The notes beneath the pieces are model-generated. The model saw only the letters and a list, made by a program, of their open reading frames with translations. It had not been told where the DNA came from and searched no databases. The position numbers and the translations under genes were made by a program. Shown here piece by piece: positions 8,597 through 17,447 of a stretch of 64,000 bases of DNA (the stretch's first letter is position 1; every line of letters starts with the position of its first letter). Origin of the DNA: Alcaligenaceae bacterium. GTDB lineage: Bacteria; Pseudomonadota; Gammaproteobacteria; Burkholderiales; Burkholderiaceae_B. Where the stretch lies: assembly GCA_013416445.1 (NCBI GenBank), contig JACCER010000009.1:91678-155677 (forward strand), in the 5' to 3' direction.

Positions 8597-9574
8597 ATGT
8601 CCCATCGGTTTTCCCGGTTTCTTGCCGTTGCTATGCTGGTTGTCTCGGCAGGGGCAATGATGTCGGCCTCTTTCGATGCCGAGGCCCGTCGCATGGGCGG
8701 GGGTAAAAGTTTTGGCCGGCAATCGTCCAACGTAACGCAACAGCGCCAAGCGGTTACTCCACCGGCGGCCAACAACATGGCCAAGTCTGCAGCGCCCGCC
8801 GCTGGCGCCGCGGCTGCAGGCACGGCAGCCAAAAGTGGTATGTCACGGTTTCTGGGCCCCATAGCCGGCATAGCCGCTGGCCTGGGCATAGCTGCCTTGT
8901 TGTCCAGCATGGGCTTGTCGGGCGCTTTCCTGGAAATGATATCCAGTATGCTGCTTATTGGCTTGCTTGTTTTTGGTGTCATGTTCATTGTGCGCAGAAT
9001 GCGTGGCGGGGCTGCGCGCCCGGCTATGCAGCAGGCTGGCAACGGCCCTTTGCAGCGGCAAAACACCCAAGATCAGCCGCCGCAAAATATCTTGCGTCAG
9101 GCCAGCCAGCCCGTAGCGGCCGCAGCAACAGCAGCAACAGCAACAGCAGCAGTGGCGCCGGTGCCCGCCGCTCCGGTCGATGAAAAGTGGTTCATCCCTG
9201 GCGACTTCGATAGCTCGACTTTCCTGGCCAATGCCAAGTCGCAGTTCATAGAAATCCAGGCTGTCTGGGATGGCGCCGACATGGATAAGCTTCGCGACTA
9301 CATGACCGACGACCTCATTGCCGAGGTCAAGCCGGAATTGCTCGCCCGTGAAGCAGGCAACGTAACCCAGGTCGTGTTGCTGAACGCCGAACTTTTGGGC
9401 ATAGAATCCGTCTCGGGCGGCCATCTGGCCAGCGTGCGCTATTCGGGCATGCTGCGCGAGGCCAAAGACGCCGAAGCTTTCCGCTTCGAAGAAGTCTGGA
9501 ACCTGTATAAGGCTGATGGCGCAGGCTGGCTGTTGGCAGGTATCCAGCAAATTCCGGTTGAATACGCAAGCTAA
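8597..9574 (+). CDS. Tim44-like domain protein, exported or membrane-bound
   Basis: 325 residues from ATG 8597, which has the ribosome binding site CAGGAG 6 nt upstream. A signal peptide (about 1-30, cleavage near ASFDAEA) is followed by a GGGKSFGRQSS segment, a low-complexity Ala-rich linker, a glycine-rich double membrane segment (about 90-135, FLGPIAGIAAGLGIAALLSSMG then MLLIGLLVFGVMFIVRR), a second low-complexity region (AAATAATATAAVA, from a GCA/ACA microsatellite at 9122-9154), and a C-terminal Tim44/MRPL45 domain (about 195-325). This family sits between ubiE and ubiJ in many Burkholderiales. The role is unknown; an assembly or lipid-binding role near the inner membrane is a guess. Confidence 0.85.
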   Translation: MSHRFSRFLAVAMLVVSAGAMMSASFDAEARRMGGGKSFGRQSSNVTQQRQAVTPPAANNMAKSAAPAAGAAAAGTAAKSGMSRFLGPIAGIAAGLGIAALLSSMGLSGAFLEMISSMLLIGLLVFGVMFIVRRMRGGAARPAMQQAGNGPLQRQNTQDQPPQNILRQASQPVAAAATAATATAAVAPVPAAPVDEKWFIPGDFDSSTFLANAKSQFIEIQAVWDGADMDKLRDYMTDDLIAEVKPELLAREAGNVTQVVLLNAELLGIESVSGGHLASVRYSGMLREAKDAEAFRFEEVWNLYKADGAGWLLAGIQQIPVEYAS

Positions 9575-9598
9575 GTTTGTTGCTGTGGTTTAACGGAT

Positions 9599-9628
9599 AA
9601 AAGGGCGCCTTAATCAGGTGCCCTTTTT
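9599..9628 (+). terminator. Rho-independent terminator after the Tim44-like gene
   Basis: A stem AAGGGC-GCC / GGT-GCCCTT with loop TTAATCA, followed by a run of T on the plus strand. It lies 25-50 bp after the stop codon. Confidence 0.8.
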
Positions 9629-9765
9629 GTAGTGGCGCTGTGGCGTAACCCGACACCAAATGCCGTAAAAAGGCACTGTTCCCTCGAGGCTAAGTAAAAC
9701 GTTAAACTTGATATCTTGCCTTAGTGCTCATATGAAATAATCGGCGTTGCCGCATAAGTCCAAAC

Positions 9766-10404
9766 ATGCTTCCTTTACCCCCTTTTCTTGCTCCGACAGC
9801 GGTTTTCGCGCGCATGCTCAACAAGCTGCTGCAGCGTGAAAGCTGGGCGCGCGACCGCTTGAGCCGCCATTCGGGTAAAACGGCGCGCTTTATGCTTGGC
9901 AGCATCACTGTCAGCCTGACCATACAAGCGGGCGGGCTGCTCGAACCATCTGATCCGGTTATTGTGCCTGATGTCACCCTGACCATACCCGCCAACCGCA
10001 TCACTCAGCTTCCTGTCGTGCTGCGCGCGCGCGATCCGGCCTTGCTTACCGAACTGATGCATATCCAGGGCGATGCCGGCCTGGCCCAAGCGGTGTCAGA
10101 CCTGGCGCGCGACCTGCGCTGGGATATCGAAGACGACTTATCCGGCCTGGTGGGCGACATCGCCGCGCGGCGGTTGTTGCAGACGGGCAGGGCTGTAGTG
10201 GAAGGGGTGCAGGTGTCTGCTGAACGCTTGGCTGGCAATGTCAGTGAATTCATCTCTGAAGAAAGCGGCCTGATGGCCAGCCGCCCAGCCTTCAACGATC
10301 ATGCGGCCCGCTTGCAAGGCATGCAGGCCTTGCTTGAGCGCCTCGAGGTCAGGGTTGCAGGTATCGCCGACACCGCCTTGCGCAACACGCAGCGCAAGGT
10401 CTGA
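9766..10404 (+). CDS. ubiJ: UbiJ, ubiquinone biosynthesis accessory protein (SCP2 domain)
   Basis: 212 residues. The N-terminal third is an SCP2 lipid-binding domain ([24 protein letters not shown], then [12 protein letters not shown]), and the middle and C-terminal part is helical, with [38 protein letters not shown] typical of UbiJ. UbiJ, with UbiK, binds hydrophobic ubiquinone intermediates in the soluble Ubi metabolon. Only 2 bp separate it from ubiB. The start is uncertain: neither ATG 9766 nor ATG 9814 has a clear ribosome binding site. Confidence 0.88.
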   Translation: MLPLPPFLAPTAVFARMLNKLLQRESWARDRLSRHSGKTARFMLGSITVSLTIQAGGLLEPSDPVIVPDVTLTIPANRITQLPVVLRARDPALLTELMHIQGDAGLAQAVSDLARDLRWDIEDDLSGLVGDIAARRLLQTGRAVVEGVQVSAERLAGNVSEFISEESGLMASRPAFNDHAARLQGMQALLERLEVRVAGIADTALRNTQRKV

Positions 10405-10406
10405 CC

Positions 10407-11966
10407 ATGTTTACTTTATTTCGCCTGCTGTACATTGTTTTTGTCGCCTTGCGATTCAGGCTCGATGAACTCGTGCTTTCTAGCATCAAGCATCCGGTGG
10501 CCTATGGTTTGCTGCGTATTGTTCGCCTGGGGCGTGCGCCTAAAATGGAACGCGGCGTCAGGCTGCGTATTGCGCTTGAGTCCTTGGGGCCCATTTTCGT
10601 CAAGTTCGGGCAAGTATTGTCAACCCGGCGTGATCTGATTCCGCTTGATGTCGCCATAGAACTGGCCTTGTTGCAAGATCGTGTGCCGCCTTTCCCGTCG
10701 GATCAGTCTGCGGCCCTGATCGAGGCAGCCCTGGGCGCTTCGCCCTATACGCTGTTCAAGCAGTTCGACACTGATCCGATCGCTTCCGCGTCCATTGCGC
10801 AAGTGCATTTTGCCGTGCTGCACGATGGCCGTGAAGTCGCTGTCAAGGTCTTGCGCCCGGGCATGCGCGAGATTATAGAAAAAGACCTGACCTTGTTGCG
10901 CATGTTGGCCAGTCTGGTTGAAAGGCTGGCCGCCGATGCGCGGCGCCTGAAGCCGCGTCAGGTGGTGGCTGAATTCGATATTTATTTGCACGACGAGCTC
11001 GATCTCATCCGTGAAGCGTCCAATTGCAGTCAGTTGCGGCGGAATTTCGGGCCCGAGACCGGGCGCGGCGAATTGCTGATGGTGCCAGAGGTAGTGTGGG
11101 AATATTGCGCCACTACCGTCTTCACCATGGAGCGCATGCGTGGCATACCGGTTAGCCAGATCGACCGCCTGAAAGCCGCCAATATCGATATCAAGGGCCT
11201 GGCGCGCACTGGCGTGGAAATTTTCTTCACGCAGGTGTTTACCGATGGTTTCTTTCATGCCGACATGCATCCGGGCAATATCTATGTGTCTGATGCCCCT
11301 GAAACGCTGGGTCGTTATATAGCGCTCGATTTCGGTATCGTGGGTTCGCTGTCCGAATTCGACAAAAACTACCTGGCTCAAAATTTCCTGGCTTTTTTTC
11401 AGCGCGATTACCGGCGCGTGGCGCAACTGCATATTGAGTCGGGCTGGGCTCCGCCAACCACCCGTGAAGAAGACCTGGAAGGTGCTGTGCGTGCGGTTTG
11501 CGAACCTTATTTCGACCGGCCTTTGTCTGAAATTTCCCTTGGCCAAGTGCTGTTGCGGCTGTTCCAGACTTCGCGCCGGTTCAATGTTGAAATTCAGCCA
11601 CAGCTGGTTTTGCTGCAAAAAACCTTGTTAAACGTAGAAGGAATGGGGCGCGAGCTCGATCCTAATCTAGACTTATGGCAAACGGCCAAGCCTTATCTTG
11701 AAAAATGGATGCATGAGCGTATAGGTTTTGCTGGTTTGCGCAAACGCCTGGACACAGAAGCCAGCCAGTGGGCGCAGATCCTGCCGCAAATTCCGCGCCT
11801 GGTTTATGCCAACCTGAATCGACCAGATACCGGGCCTAGGTTAAACTTAGAGCTTGAACGTTTGCGTCGTGCCAATCAACAAACAAACCGCTTGCTGACA
11901 GCGCTTACAGCTGTAATGGCGGTGGCTGTAGGTGTAGCCATCTGGGCGCTTACGCGTCACATTTAA
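10407..11966 (+). CDS. ubiB: UbiB, atypical kinase-like ATPase of ubiquinone biosynthesis
   Basis: 519 residues. Seen: the KxGQ motif [16 protein letters not shown] (about 65-80), the Ala-rich loop [25 protein letters not shown] with the catalytic lysine (about 127-152), [23 protein letters not shown] and [19 protein letters not shown], and a C-terminal membrane anchor (about 490-515, [20 protein letters not shown]). UbiB is a membrane ATPase of the ABC1/ADCK family that supports ubiquinone synthesis, probably by extracting lipid precursors for the Ubi complex. It follows ubiJ almost without a gap. Confidence 0.95.
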   Translation: MFTLFRLLYIVFVALRFRLDELVLSSIKHPVAYGLLRIVRLGRAPKMERGVRLRIALESLGPIFVKFGQVLSTRRDLIPLDVAIELALLQDRVPPFPSDQSAALIEAALGASPYTLFKQFDTDPIASASIAQVHFAVLHDGREVAVKVLRPGMREIIEKDLTLLRMLASLVERLAADARRLKPRQVVAEFDIYLHDELDLIREASNCSQLRRNFGPETGRGELLMVPEVVWEYCATTVFTMERMRGIPVSQIDRLKAANIDIKGLARTGVEIFFTQVFTDGFFHADMHPGNIYVSDAPETLGRYIALDFGIVGSLSEFDKNYLAQNFLAFFQRDYRRVAQLHIESGWAPPTTREEDLEGAVRAVCEPYFDRPLSEISLGQVLLRLFQTSRRFNVEIQPQLVLLQKTLLNVEGMGRELDPNLDLWQTAKPYLEKWMHERIGFAGLRKRLDTEASQWAQILPQIPRLVYANLNRPDTGPRLNLELERLRRANQQTNRLLTALTAVMAVAVGVAIWALTRHI

Positions 11967-11977
11967 GAGAGATCTCT

Positions 11978-12829
11978 ATGCTTTATCCTGAATTGTTCAA
12001 ATCGATGGAAGCGGTGCGCTGGAACATGGGCACCGATATTCCCTGGGATGACTACGACGCCAGCAAGCTGACTGACGACCAGGCCTATACGATTAAAATG
12101 AACGCCATTACCGAATGGGCAGCACTGCCGGCAACAGAAATGTTCCTGCGCGATAACCGCGATGACAGCGATTTTTGCGCTTTCATGTCAATATGGTTTT
12201 TTGAAGAGCAAAAGCATTCGCTCGCGCTAATCGAATATTTACGCCGTTTCCGTCCTGAACTCGTGCCAACCGAAGCTGAATTGCATAAAGTACGCTTTGA
12301 ATTCGATCCGGCTCCGGCCATGGAAACCCTGATGCTGCATTTCTGCGGCGAGGTTCGCCTGAATCACTGGTATCGCCGCGCCGCCGACTGGCACACAGAA
12401 CCCGTCATCCAGTCCATCTATAAAATCATTGCTCAAGACGAAGCACGTCATGCGGGGGCTTATCTGCGCTATATGAAGCGCGCCCTAATGCACCAAAGCA
12501 AAGAATTCGGCGCCAGCGCCCGTCTTGCTTTCGCCAAAATCGGGGTGCTGATGGCATCGGCGCACCGTACGCCGCAGGCTTTGCACCCAACCAATCTGCA
12601 CGTCAACAAAGAAATGTACCCCCTGGATACAGTGCAGTCCAAGCTGCCTTCACCGGGCTGGCTTGAAAACTGGCTCGATAACCAGATTCATTTCGACAAA
12701 GAATGGGAAGGCAAGGTCAGCACGCGGATTCTGCACAATATGTCACTGCTAATGGAAAACACCTTTAATACGGTGCAAGACCTGAATCGTTATCGCAAGG
12801 GTCTGATCAAGGATCTGGCGCCGGCATAA
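11978..12829 (+). CDS. Ferritin-like di-iron domain protein
   Basis: 283 residues, mostly helical. The pattern of metal ligands is that of ferritin-like/acyl-ACP-desaturase-like di-iron proteins: ITEWAALPATEMFL, WFFEEQKHSLAL (EExxH) at about 70, HFCGEVRLNHW, and IAQDEARHAGAYL (DExxH) at about 152. The substrate is unknown. It begins 12 bp after ubiB and ends overlapping rfaE2 by one base, so it is in the same transcript. In some genomes relatives are annotated as ferritin family proteins next to ubiB; a link to quinone hydroxylation is tempting but not shown. Confidence 0.8.
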   Translation: MLYPELFKSMEAVRWNMGTDIPWDDYDASKLTDDQAYTIKMNAITEWAALPATEMFLRDNRDDSDFCAFMSIWFFEEQKHSLALIEYLRRFRPELVPTEAELHKVRFEFDPAPAMETLMLHFCGEVRLNHWYRRAADWHTEPVIQSIYKIIAQDEARHAGAYLRYMKRALMHQSKEFGASARLAFAKIGVLMASAHRTPQALHPTNLHVNKEMYPLDTVQSKLPSPGWLENWLDNQIHFDKEWEGKVSTRILHNMSLLMENTFNTVQDLNRYRKGLIKDLAPA

Positions 12830-13311
12830 TGGCGGCCCGTTTCGAATCCAAGGTGCTTACGCGCGAAGCCTGCGTTGCGGCGGCACAGGCGGGCGAGTTT
12901 GCGCGCCCGCTTATTTTCACCAATGGTGTCTTCGATATCCTGCATCGGGGCCATGCCAGTTATCTCGACGCTGCCGCGCAGCTGGGGGCGACGCTGGTGG
13001 TGGCTTTGAATACTGATGAGTCTGTACGTCGTTTGGGTAAGGGCGACGACCGGCCGTTAAATACCCTGGCTGATCGGGCTGCCTTGATGGCGGCATTGGG
13101 GTGCGTGGCGGTGGTTACCGACTTCTCTGAAGATACGCCGCAAACCCTGATCGAGCAGCTGCGGCCTGACGTTATCGTGAAGGGCGGCGATTACGATATG
13201 GAAACTTTGCCTGAAACCGCAAGTGTAAAAAGCTGGGGGGGCAAGGCCGTAGCCATTCCGTTTGAGTTCGAGCGCTCGACGACCAAGCTGTTGAATAAAA
13301 TTCGGGGCTGA
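12829..13311 (+). CDS. rfaE2: RfaE2, D-glycero-beta-D-manno-heptose 1-phosphate adenylyltransferase
   Basis: 160 residues. A nucleotidyltransferase of the cytidylyltransferase-like fold: FTNGVFDILHRGHASYLDAA holds the HxGH motif, ALNTDESVRRLGKG binds nucleotide, and RPDVIVKGGDYDMETLPE, then PFEFERSTTKLLNKI close the domain. It converts heptose-1-phosphate to ADP-heptose for LPS core assembly; the kinase half (RfaE1) is a separate gene elsewhere, as is usual in betaproteobacteria. The start codon shares its A with the stop of the ferritin-like gene (TAATG). Confidence 0.93.
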   Translation: MAARFESKVLTREACVAAAQAGEFARPLIFTNGVFDILHRGHASYLDAAAQLGATLVVALNTDESVRRLGKGDDRPLNTLADRAALMAALGCVAVVTDFSEDTPQTLIEQLRPDVIVKGGDYDMETLPETASVKSWGGKAVAIPFEFERSTTKLLNKIRG

Positions 13312-13636
13312 TTCTGGGTATTGACAAGTGGCTTTTGCGTTCATAGGCAAAAGTCAGGTGTGCCGTATACGGTTGTTGGTATCTTACGCAAAGTCGGTGG
13401 CGTAGTTAAGAACCAGACACAGCGCCACAAGAATCAGGCTCGAAGCCATAAAAAAACCGACACAGCGTCACCAGAACCTAACAGCGCAGCCAGCCCGCAA
13501 GTGGATAAACTGGCTTGCTCGAATAGAAACTTTGCTCTTGCACAGAAAAATTACAAGCTCAAAAGCATGTATATAGGCTAAAGTAGCCGATCAAGCTGCG
13601 TATTGCTCTACGATCAGGTGGCAAGTTTCTATTTCA
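13312..13636. other. Repeat-bearing intergenic region before the MFS gene
   Basis: 325 bp without a credible gene (an 86-codon frame at 13321-13581 has no recognisable product). It holds modules shared with the region after the thioesterase gene: AAAGTCAGGTGTGCCG at 13350-13365 (compare 15484-15499) and two copies of an AACC(A/G)GACACAGCG(C/T)CA element at 13410-13427 and 13455-13470 (compare the tandem units at 15981-16047). Confidence 0.6.
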
Positions 13637-14929
13637 ATGCAAGCCAACACAGATACTCAAGACGGTATTACAAAAAACACCGGTCGTATTTTTTATGGCT
13701 GGTATGTGGTCATTGCTGTGTTTGTCATACTTACGACATGTTCGGGCCTGACCGTCTATAGTCTTTCTGTCTATTTGCATGCCTTCGTTGCCGAGGGCCG
13801 GTTCTCGACCCAAGAGGTATCGCTGGCATCTGGTGCGTTTTCGGCGGCATCCGGGCTGGTTGGCCTGGCGGTGGGCAGGTTGCTGGAAATCTACGATGTT
13901 CGCCACATCATGACAGGGGGAATCGCCTTGATGGGCATGGCTTTGCTGTCACTCCCTTGGGTGCAAGGCCTGCCCGCGCTTTACATGTTTTACCTGCTTT
14001 TGGGCATAGGTTACGGCGCATCAGCCCTCATACCATGTTCGACATTAATAGCACGCTGGTTTTCGCACCAACGGTCAACGGCCTTATCGATTGCCTCTAC
14101 GGGTAATTCGTTCGGCGCTATCGTCCTTACGCCACCGGCTGCGCTGTTGATCAGTGAATTAGGCATTGACGGGGCAAGTCTTTGGCTGACTCTGATTTTG
14201 CTGATTGGCGTGCTGCCATTCACCTGGCTGGTCTTGCGATCCTGGCCCAGTGAGCGCGGGCTCAGCCCGTATGGCGAGTCAAGCGTGAATGCGTCCAAGT
14301 CCGCGGTAGCTATCGAGCCGGTTGATGCCGACCCCGCATCACGCACTCGTTTTTATCGTATGCTGAATGTGTCGTTTATGCTGGGAATGGCGGCACATGT
14401 CGGGGGCCAGACTCATATTTTCAACCTGCTGATGTCTCGTGGCGCAGACGTTGAAACAGCAGGGCTGGCGATAGCCCTGATGGCGGCATCCAGCGTGCTG
14501 GCGCGTTTTCTTGCCGTACTGGCCTTAAGGTACATAACTACACGAACTCTGGTGTCGGTGCTGCTTGCAATACAGGGCGTGGCTTTGTACGGGTGTGCGT
14601 TTGCCACTGACGTGACGCTTTTGATCGGATACATGATTCTCTATGGCACAATGCTGGGCAACTTTGTAACCATGCAGTCTGTTTTGCTGGCAGAAGTATT
14701 TGGAACGGCCATGTATGGGCGCCTATATGGCTTAGCCCGCGTTTGGTGTGTGCCAGGTGCGCTGCTTGCACCAGGCATGATGGGTATGTTGTACGCCTTC
14801 GAGCAAGCTTATGTCATGGCTTACTTGGCTGTGGGCAGCCTCTCGCTGGCGGGGATCCTGGCCTTGATGCTTGCGGGTCCGGAACCTGTGCCTGCTACCA
14901 CATTACTTCAGCTATCTCGTTCTGCTTGA
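13637..14929 (+). CDS. MFS transporter
   Basis: 430 residues with twelve predicted membrane helices. It starts with FYGWYVVIAVFVILTTCSGLTVYSLSVYL, typical of oxalate/formate antiporter-like (OFA) and monocarboxylate-type MFS proteins, with a mid loop of about 35 residues (ASVNASK...EPVDADPASR region) between helices 6 and 7. Substrate unknown; the family often carries organic acids. No good ribosome binding site precedes ATG 13637. A hotdog thioesterase gene follows 29 bp later. This pair is bracketed by related repeat modules on both sides (see findings), so it may have moved as a unit. Confidence 0.85.
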   Translation: MQANTDTQDGITKNTGRIFYGWYVVIAVFVILTTCSGLTVYSLSVYLHAFVAEGRFSTQEVSLASGAFSAASGLVGLAVGRLLEIYDVRHIMTGGIALMGMALLSLPWVQGLPALYMFYLLLGIGYGASALIPCSTLIARWFSHQRSTALSIASTGNSFGAIVLTPPAALLISELGIDGASLWLTLILLIGVLPFTWLVLRSWPSERGLSPYGESSVNASKSAVAIEPVDADPASRTRFYRMLNVSFMLGMAAHVGGQTHIFNLLMSRGADVETAGLAIALMAASSVLARFLAVLALRYITTRTLVSVLLAIQGVALYGCAFATDVTLLIGYMILYGTMLGNFVTMQSVLLAEVFGTAMYGRLYGLARVWCVPGALLAPGMMGMLYAFEQAYVMAYLAVGSLSLAGILALMLAGPEPVPATTLLQLSRSA

Positions 14930-14957
14930 CGAGGCAGGAAATTTTCAAGGGTAAACA

Positions 14958-15392
14958 ATGAGTGTCGTTGAACAAAATGAAATGCTGCAAAATTTTCAGA
15001 AGCGTTTGCAGGCCCAGCCTTTCACGGAGCTGATCCAGGCTACATTGACGCAAGTCGGAGACGACAGCTGCGAATTGACCATTCCAATTCGTGATGAATT
15101 GAAGCAGCAGCACGGGTTTTTGCACGGCGGAGTGGTGAGCTATGCAGCGGATAACGCCCTGACTATCGCTGGCGCGATCTCACTTGGCAAAGCTGTCGTC
15201 ACGTCGGAATTCAAGATCAATTATGTGCGGCCCGCTATTGGCCATGCCATAGTCGCGCGGGCTCAATGTATTCATGCGGGCAAGACTCAGGCCGTGTGCC
15301 GCTGTGAAATTTACGCTATCACAGAAGCGGGCGAGAAGCTGTGTGCTGTGGCTCAGGGCACAATCGCTCTGTTGTCTAGCCCGGCCAAATGA
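14958..15392 (+). CDS. PaaI family hotdog-fold thioesterase
   Basis: 144 residues. The hotdog signature is clear: QHGFLHGGVVSYAADNALTIAGAISLGKAVVTSEFKINYVRPA, where HGG-V marks the active-site helix start. It hydrolyses acyl- or aryl-CoA esters in related enzymes; the substrate here is unknown. Start ATG 14958 has AAGGG upstream. Probably co-transcribed with the MFS gene. Confidence 0.88.
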   Translation: MSVVEQNEMLQNFQKRLQAQPFTELIQATLTQVGDDSCELTIPIRDELKQQHGFLHGGVVSYAADNALTIAGAISLGKAVVTSEFKINYVRPAIGHAIVARAQCIHAGKTQAVCRCEIYAITEAGEKLCAVAQGTIALLSSPAK

Positions 15393-15398
15393 TTGCTT

Positions 15399-15510
15399 GT
15401 TCTTGAGAGCAGGTATGTGTTGTGTGTGGTTTTTTCGTTCTTGAGGGCAGACGTATATTGTGTATGTTTTTTCCATTCTTGCGAAAGTCAGGTGTGTCGA
15501 GGGCTGTTTC
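15399..15510. repeat. Degenerate ~38-bp tandem repeats after the thioesterase gene
   Basis: Two units starting GTTCTTGAGAGCAGG (15399) and GTTCTTGAGGGCAGA (15437) each run to a TTTTTTC tract, and a third partial unit starts ATTCTTGCGAAAGTCAGG (15475). The last part matches 13350-13365 in the region before the MFS gene. Confidence 0.55.
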
Positions 15511-15541
15511 GGCTTCACGCGCTGCGCCCCTGACGGGGTTC

Positions 15542-15660
15542 CCGTTACGGTCAGCGCCATCGAGGCGTCCGCGGAACTCGCCCGGTCGGACCAGTGGTCC
15601 GACAAGCGTCGGGCTCAAACAGCCGCGGCCTTGCCTCCTCGATGGCGCTGACCGTAACGG
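15542..15660. repeat. Large nested palindrome A
   Basis: Perfect 24-bp inverted repeats at 15542-15565 and 15637-15660 enclose a 19-bp palindrome at 15585-15603 (GTCGGACCA-G-TGGTCCGAC) and CCGCGG motifs on both sides. The inside carries CTCAAACAGC, which also occurs on the other strand in palindrome B. No coding function seen. Confidence 0.8.
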
Positions 15661-15802
15661 CTTGCGCAAGGCGCCTGCACAGCCCCCGACACACCCGACT
15701 TTTTGCATCAGCGAAGCTTGGACTAGCCTATTCACCACTAACCAGCCGTGCCAGTAAAACCAGCTTTTCAGGCTGCAAGGCCGGCCAATTTTCCGTTACG
15801 CA

Positions 15803-15985
15803 GTTGTCTGGGGTGGGTGAAGCTCAGTGCGGCGGTAGGCGTGCGCCGCGTGCTGACGAAGGGAAGCCGGGGGCAGTCGTCGGCCGCTGTTTGAGCGCAG
15901 CGAGTTCGGCCGACGCCCGGCTGTACGAGGCAGACGCGGAAACAAGCACGCCGTGCCGCACTGAGCTTCACCCACCCCGGACAAC
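15803..15985. repeat. Large nested palindrome B
   Basis: Inverted arms at 15810-15833 and 15955-15978 are a perfect 24-bp match and extend with one mismatch to 15803 and 15985. Inside is a second stem: AGCCGGG (15865-15871) with CCCGGCT (15916-15922), and CGTCGGCCG (15878-15886) with CGGCCGACG (15907-15915). The loop carries CTGTTTGAGCGCAGCGAG. Same architecture as palindrome A. Confidence 0.8.
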
Positions 15986-16047
15986 GTCATAAAAAACCAG
16001 ACAACGTCATAAAAAACCAGACAACGTCATAAGAACCAGACAACGTC
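15981..16047. repeat. Tandem repeat of ACAACGTCATAAAAAACCAG
   Basis: Units at 15981-16000 and 16001-16020 are identical; a third (16021-16039) differs by one base and a deletion, and 16040-16047 starts a fourth. The first ACAACGTC is also the outer end of palindrome B. Related sequence lies at 13410-13470. The rest of 16048-16109 shows nothing notable. Confidence 0.85.
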
Positions 16048-16109
16048 GCTAACAGCCACGGCAGTAGCACCCACCGTTAACCATTTGAACCGAATGAACC
16101 GAAAATGCC

Positions 16110-17447
16110 CTAACGCTTTTCCGTCAGCAACTGATTGATCGCGACGATATCCTGATCGCTCAAGATGCCGCTGCTGGCTTTGAGTTTGAGGCTGTTCATT
16201 AGCGTATCGTAGCGCGCACGCGATAAGCTGCGCTGGGTTTCGTACAGTTGCTGCTGTGCGTTTAGCACGTCGATATTGATGCGCACCCCAACTTCATAGC
16301 CTGTTTGATTGGCTTTCAAGGAAGCCAGGCTGGATTTTTCAGCAGCTTGCAGGGCGCTGACCTGAGCCAGGCCCGATGTGACACCGGAATAATATTGCTG
16401 GGTAGACTGTACGGCCTGACGCTTGGCGTCTTCCAGGAGGTAACGGGCTTGTTGCAGGCGTGAGGTTTGCTCGCGCACAACAGAAGAGATTTCGCCGCCC
16501 GTGAAAATAGGGATGGATAGCTGCAAACCTATTGTGCTGTCGAGAGAGCGCGGGCCACCACCTGTGTTGTACAGGCTGCGGTCTGAAGCGCTGCCGGTTT
16601 GTGCGCGCAGGTTGACCGTGGGGTAGTGTTGGCTTTTGGCGATATCTATTTGTTTTTCGACTATTTTGGCGGCCAGATCGGCCAGGGCCACCGCCAGGTT
16701 GGACTGGGATGATTGCAAGGTCCAGTCGCTCAGCCGATTGGGCACGGGGCCGGGCAAGATGGTGTTGGGGGCCAGTTCGGCCAGGGGGGCCGGGCGTTCG
16801 TTGATTATTTTTGCCAAGAGGTCCAGGCTGACTTGCAAAATATTTTGAGCCTGCAATTCGTTGGCATTGAGCAAATCCAGGCGCGCCTGGGCTTCGTAGG
16901 TGTCGGCTATAGTGGTGCTGCCCAGTTCAAAGCCTTGCTGGGCCGCCCGCAATTGTGTGTTGACGGCGTTTTTTTGTGCTTGCAGGGCACGTAGGGTATC
17001 TTGGGCGGCCAGGACGTCGAAGTAGGCTTGCGCCACCCGCAGGACCAAGTCTTGATAAGCGGATGCCTGGGCGACGTCGGCTGATTTGGCAATATAGTCG
17101 GCGCGTTTCAGCCCGCCCCATGCAGCAATATTCACTATGGGTTGAACCAGCGTCAGGGCCCATAAGGCGCGACGCTGGCTGGAGCTGTCATTTAAGCCAC
17201 TAAGGCGGCGGGCGTTATCGACTTCGACGCCAGCGCCGGCGCTTATGTAGGGCAGTATCTGGGCTCTGGCCTGGGGGATTTTTTCTTGTTCAGCGTTGCG
17301 GCTGGCCTGGCTGGCTGCGTAAATGGGGTCGTGCTGCAGCGCAATTTGCCATATTTGCAGAAGATCCTGGGCGCGCGCAGGCGTGAACGAGCCAACAAGG
17401 GTCAGTGCAGCAAGGCATAGCCTCGCATACCAGGAGGCTGGCCGCAT
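16110..17447 (-). CDS. tolC: TolC family outer membrane efflux protein
   Basis: 445 residues. A signal peptide (1-26, ending PARAQD) is followed by two repeats of the outer membrane efflux protein domain: ALQHDPIYAASQASRNAEQEKIPQARAQILP and the long coiled regions ANELQAQNILQVSLDLLAK and SVVREQTSRLQQARYLLEDAKRQAVQSTQQYYSGV, closing with GYEVGVRINIDVLNAQQQLYETQRSLSRARYDTLMNSLKLKA, a TolC hallmark. It forms a trimeric channel for type I secretion or drug efflux. Start ATG 17445-17447 directly follows the pcm stop codon, so both are in one operon. Confidence 0.92.
   Translation of the reverse strand: MRPASWYARLCLAALTLVGSFTPARAQDLLQIWQIALQHDPIYAASQASRNAEQEKIPQARAQILPYISAGAGVEVDNARRLSGLNDSSSQRRALWALTLVQPIVNIAAWGGLKRADYIAKSADVAQASAYQDLVLRVAQAYFDVLAAQDTLRALQAQKNAVNTQLRAAQQGFELGSTTIADTYEAQARLDLLNANELQAQNILQVSLDLLAKIINERPAPLAELAPNTILPGPVPNRLSDWTLQSSQSNLAVALADLAAKIVEKQIDIAKSQHYPTVNLRAQTGSASDRSLYNTGGGPRSLDSTIGLQLSIPIFTGGEISSVVREQTSRLQQARYLLEDAKRQAVQSTQQYYSGVTSGLAQVSALQAAEKSSLASLKANQTGYEVGVRINIDVLNAQQQLYETQRSLSRARYDTLMNSLKLKASSGILSDQDIVAINQLLTEKR

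Noticed and set aside
13321..13581. 86-codon frame after rfaE2
   Set aside because: Built across the repeat modules, no ribosome binding site and no recognisable product.
15422..15992. Several open frames of 60-132 codons on both strands between the thioesterase and tolC
   Set aside because: They run through palindromes A and B and the tandem repeats; both strands are open because of high GC and symmetry. No start signals or families.
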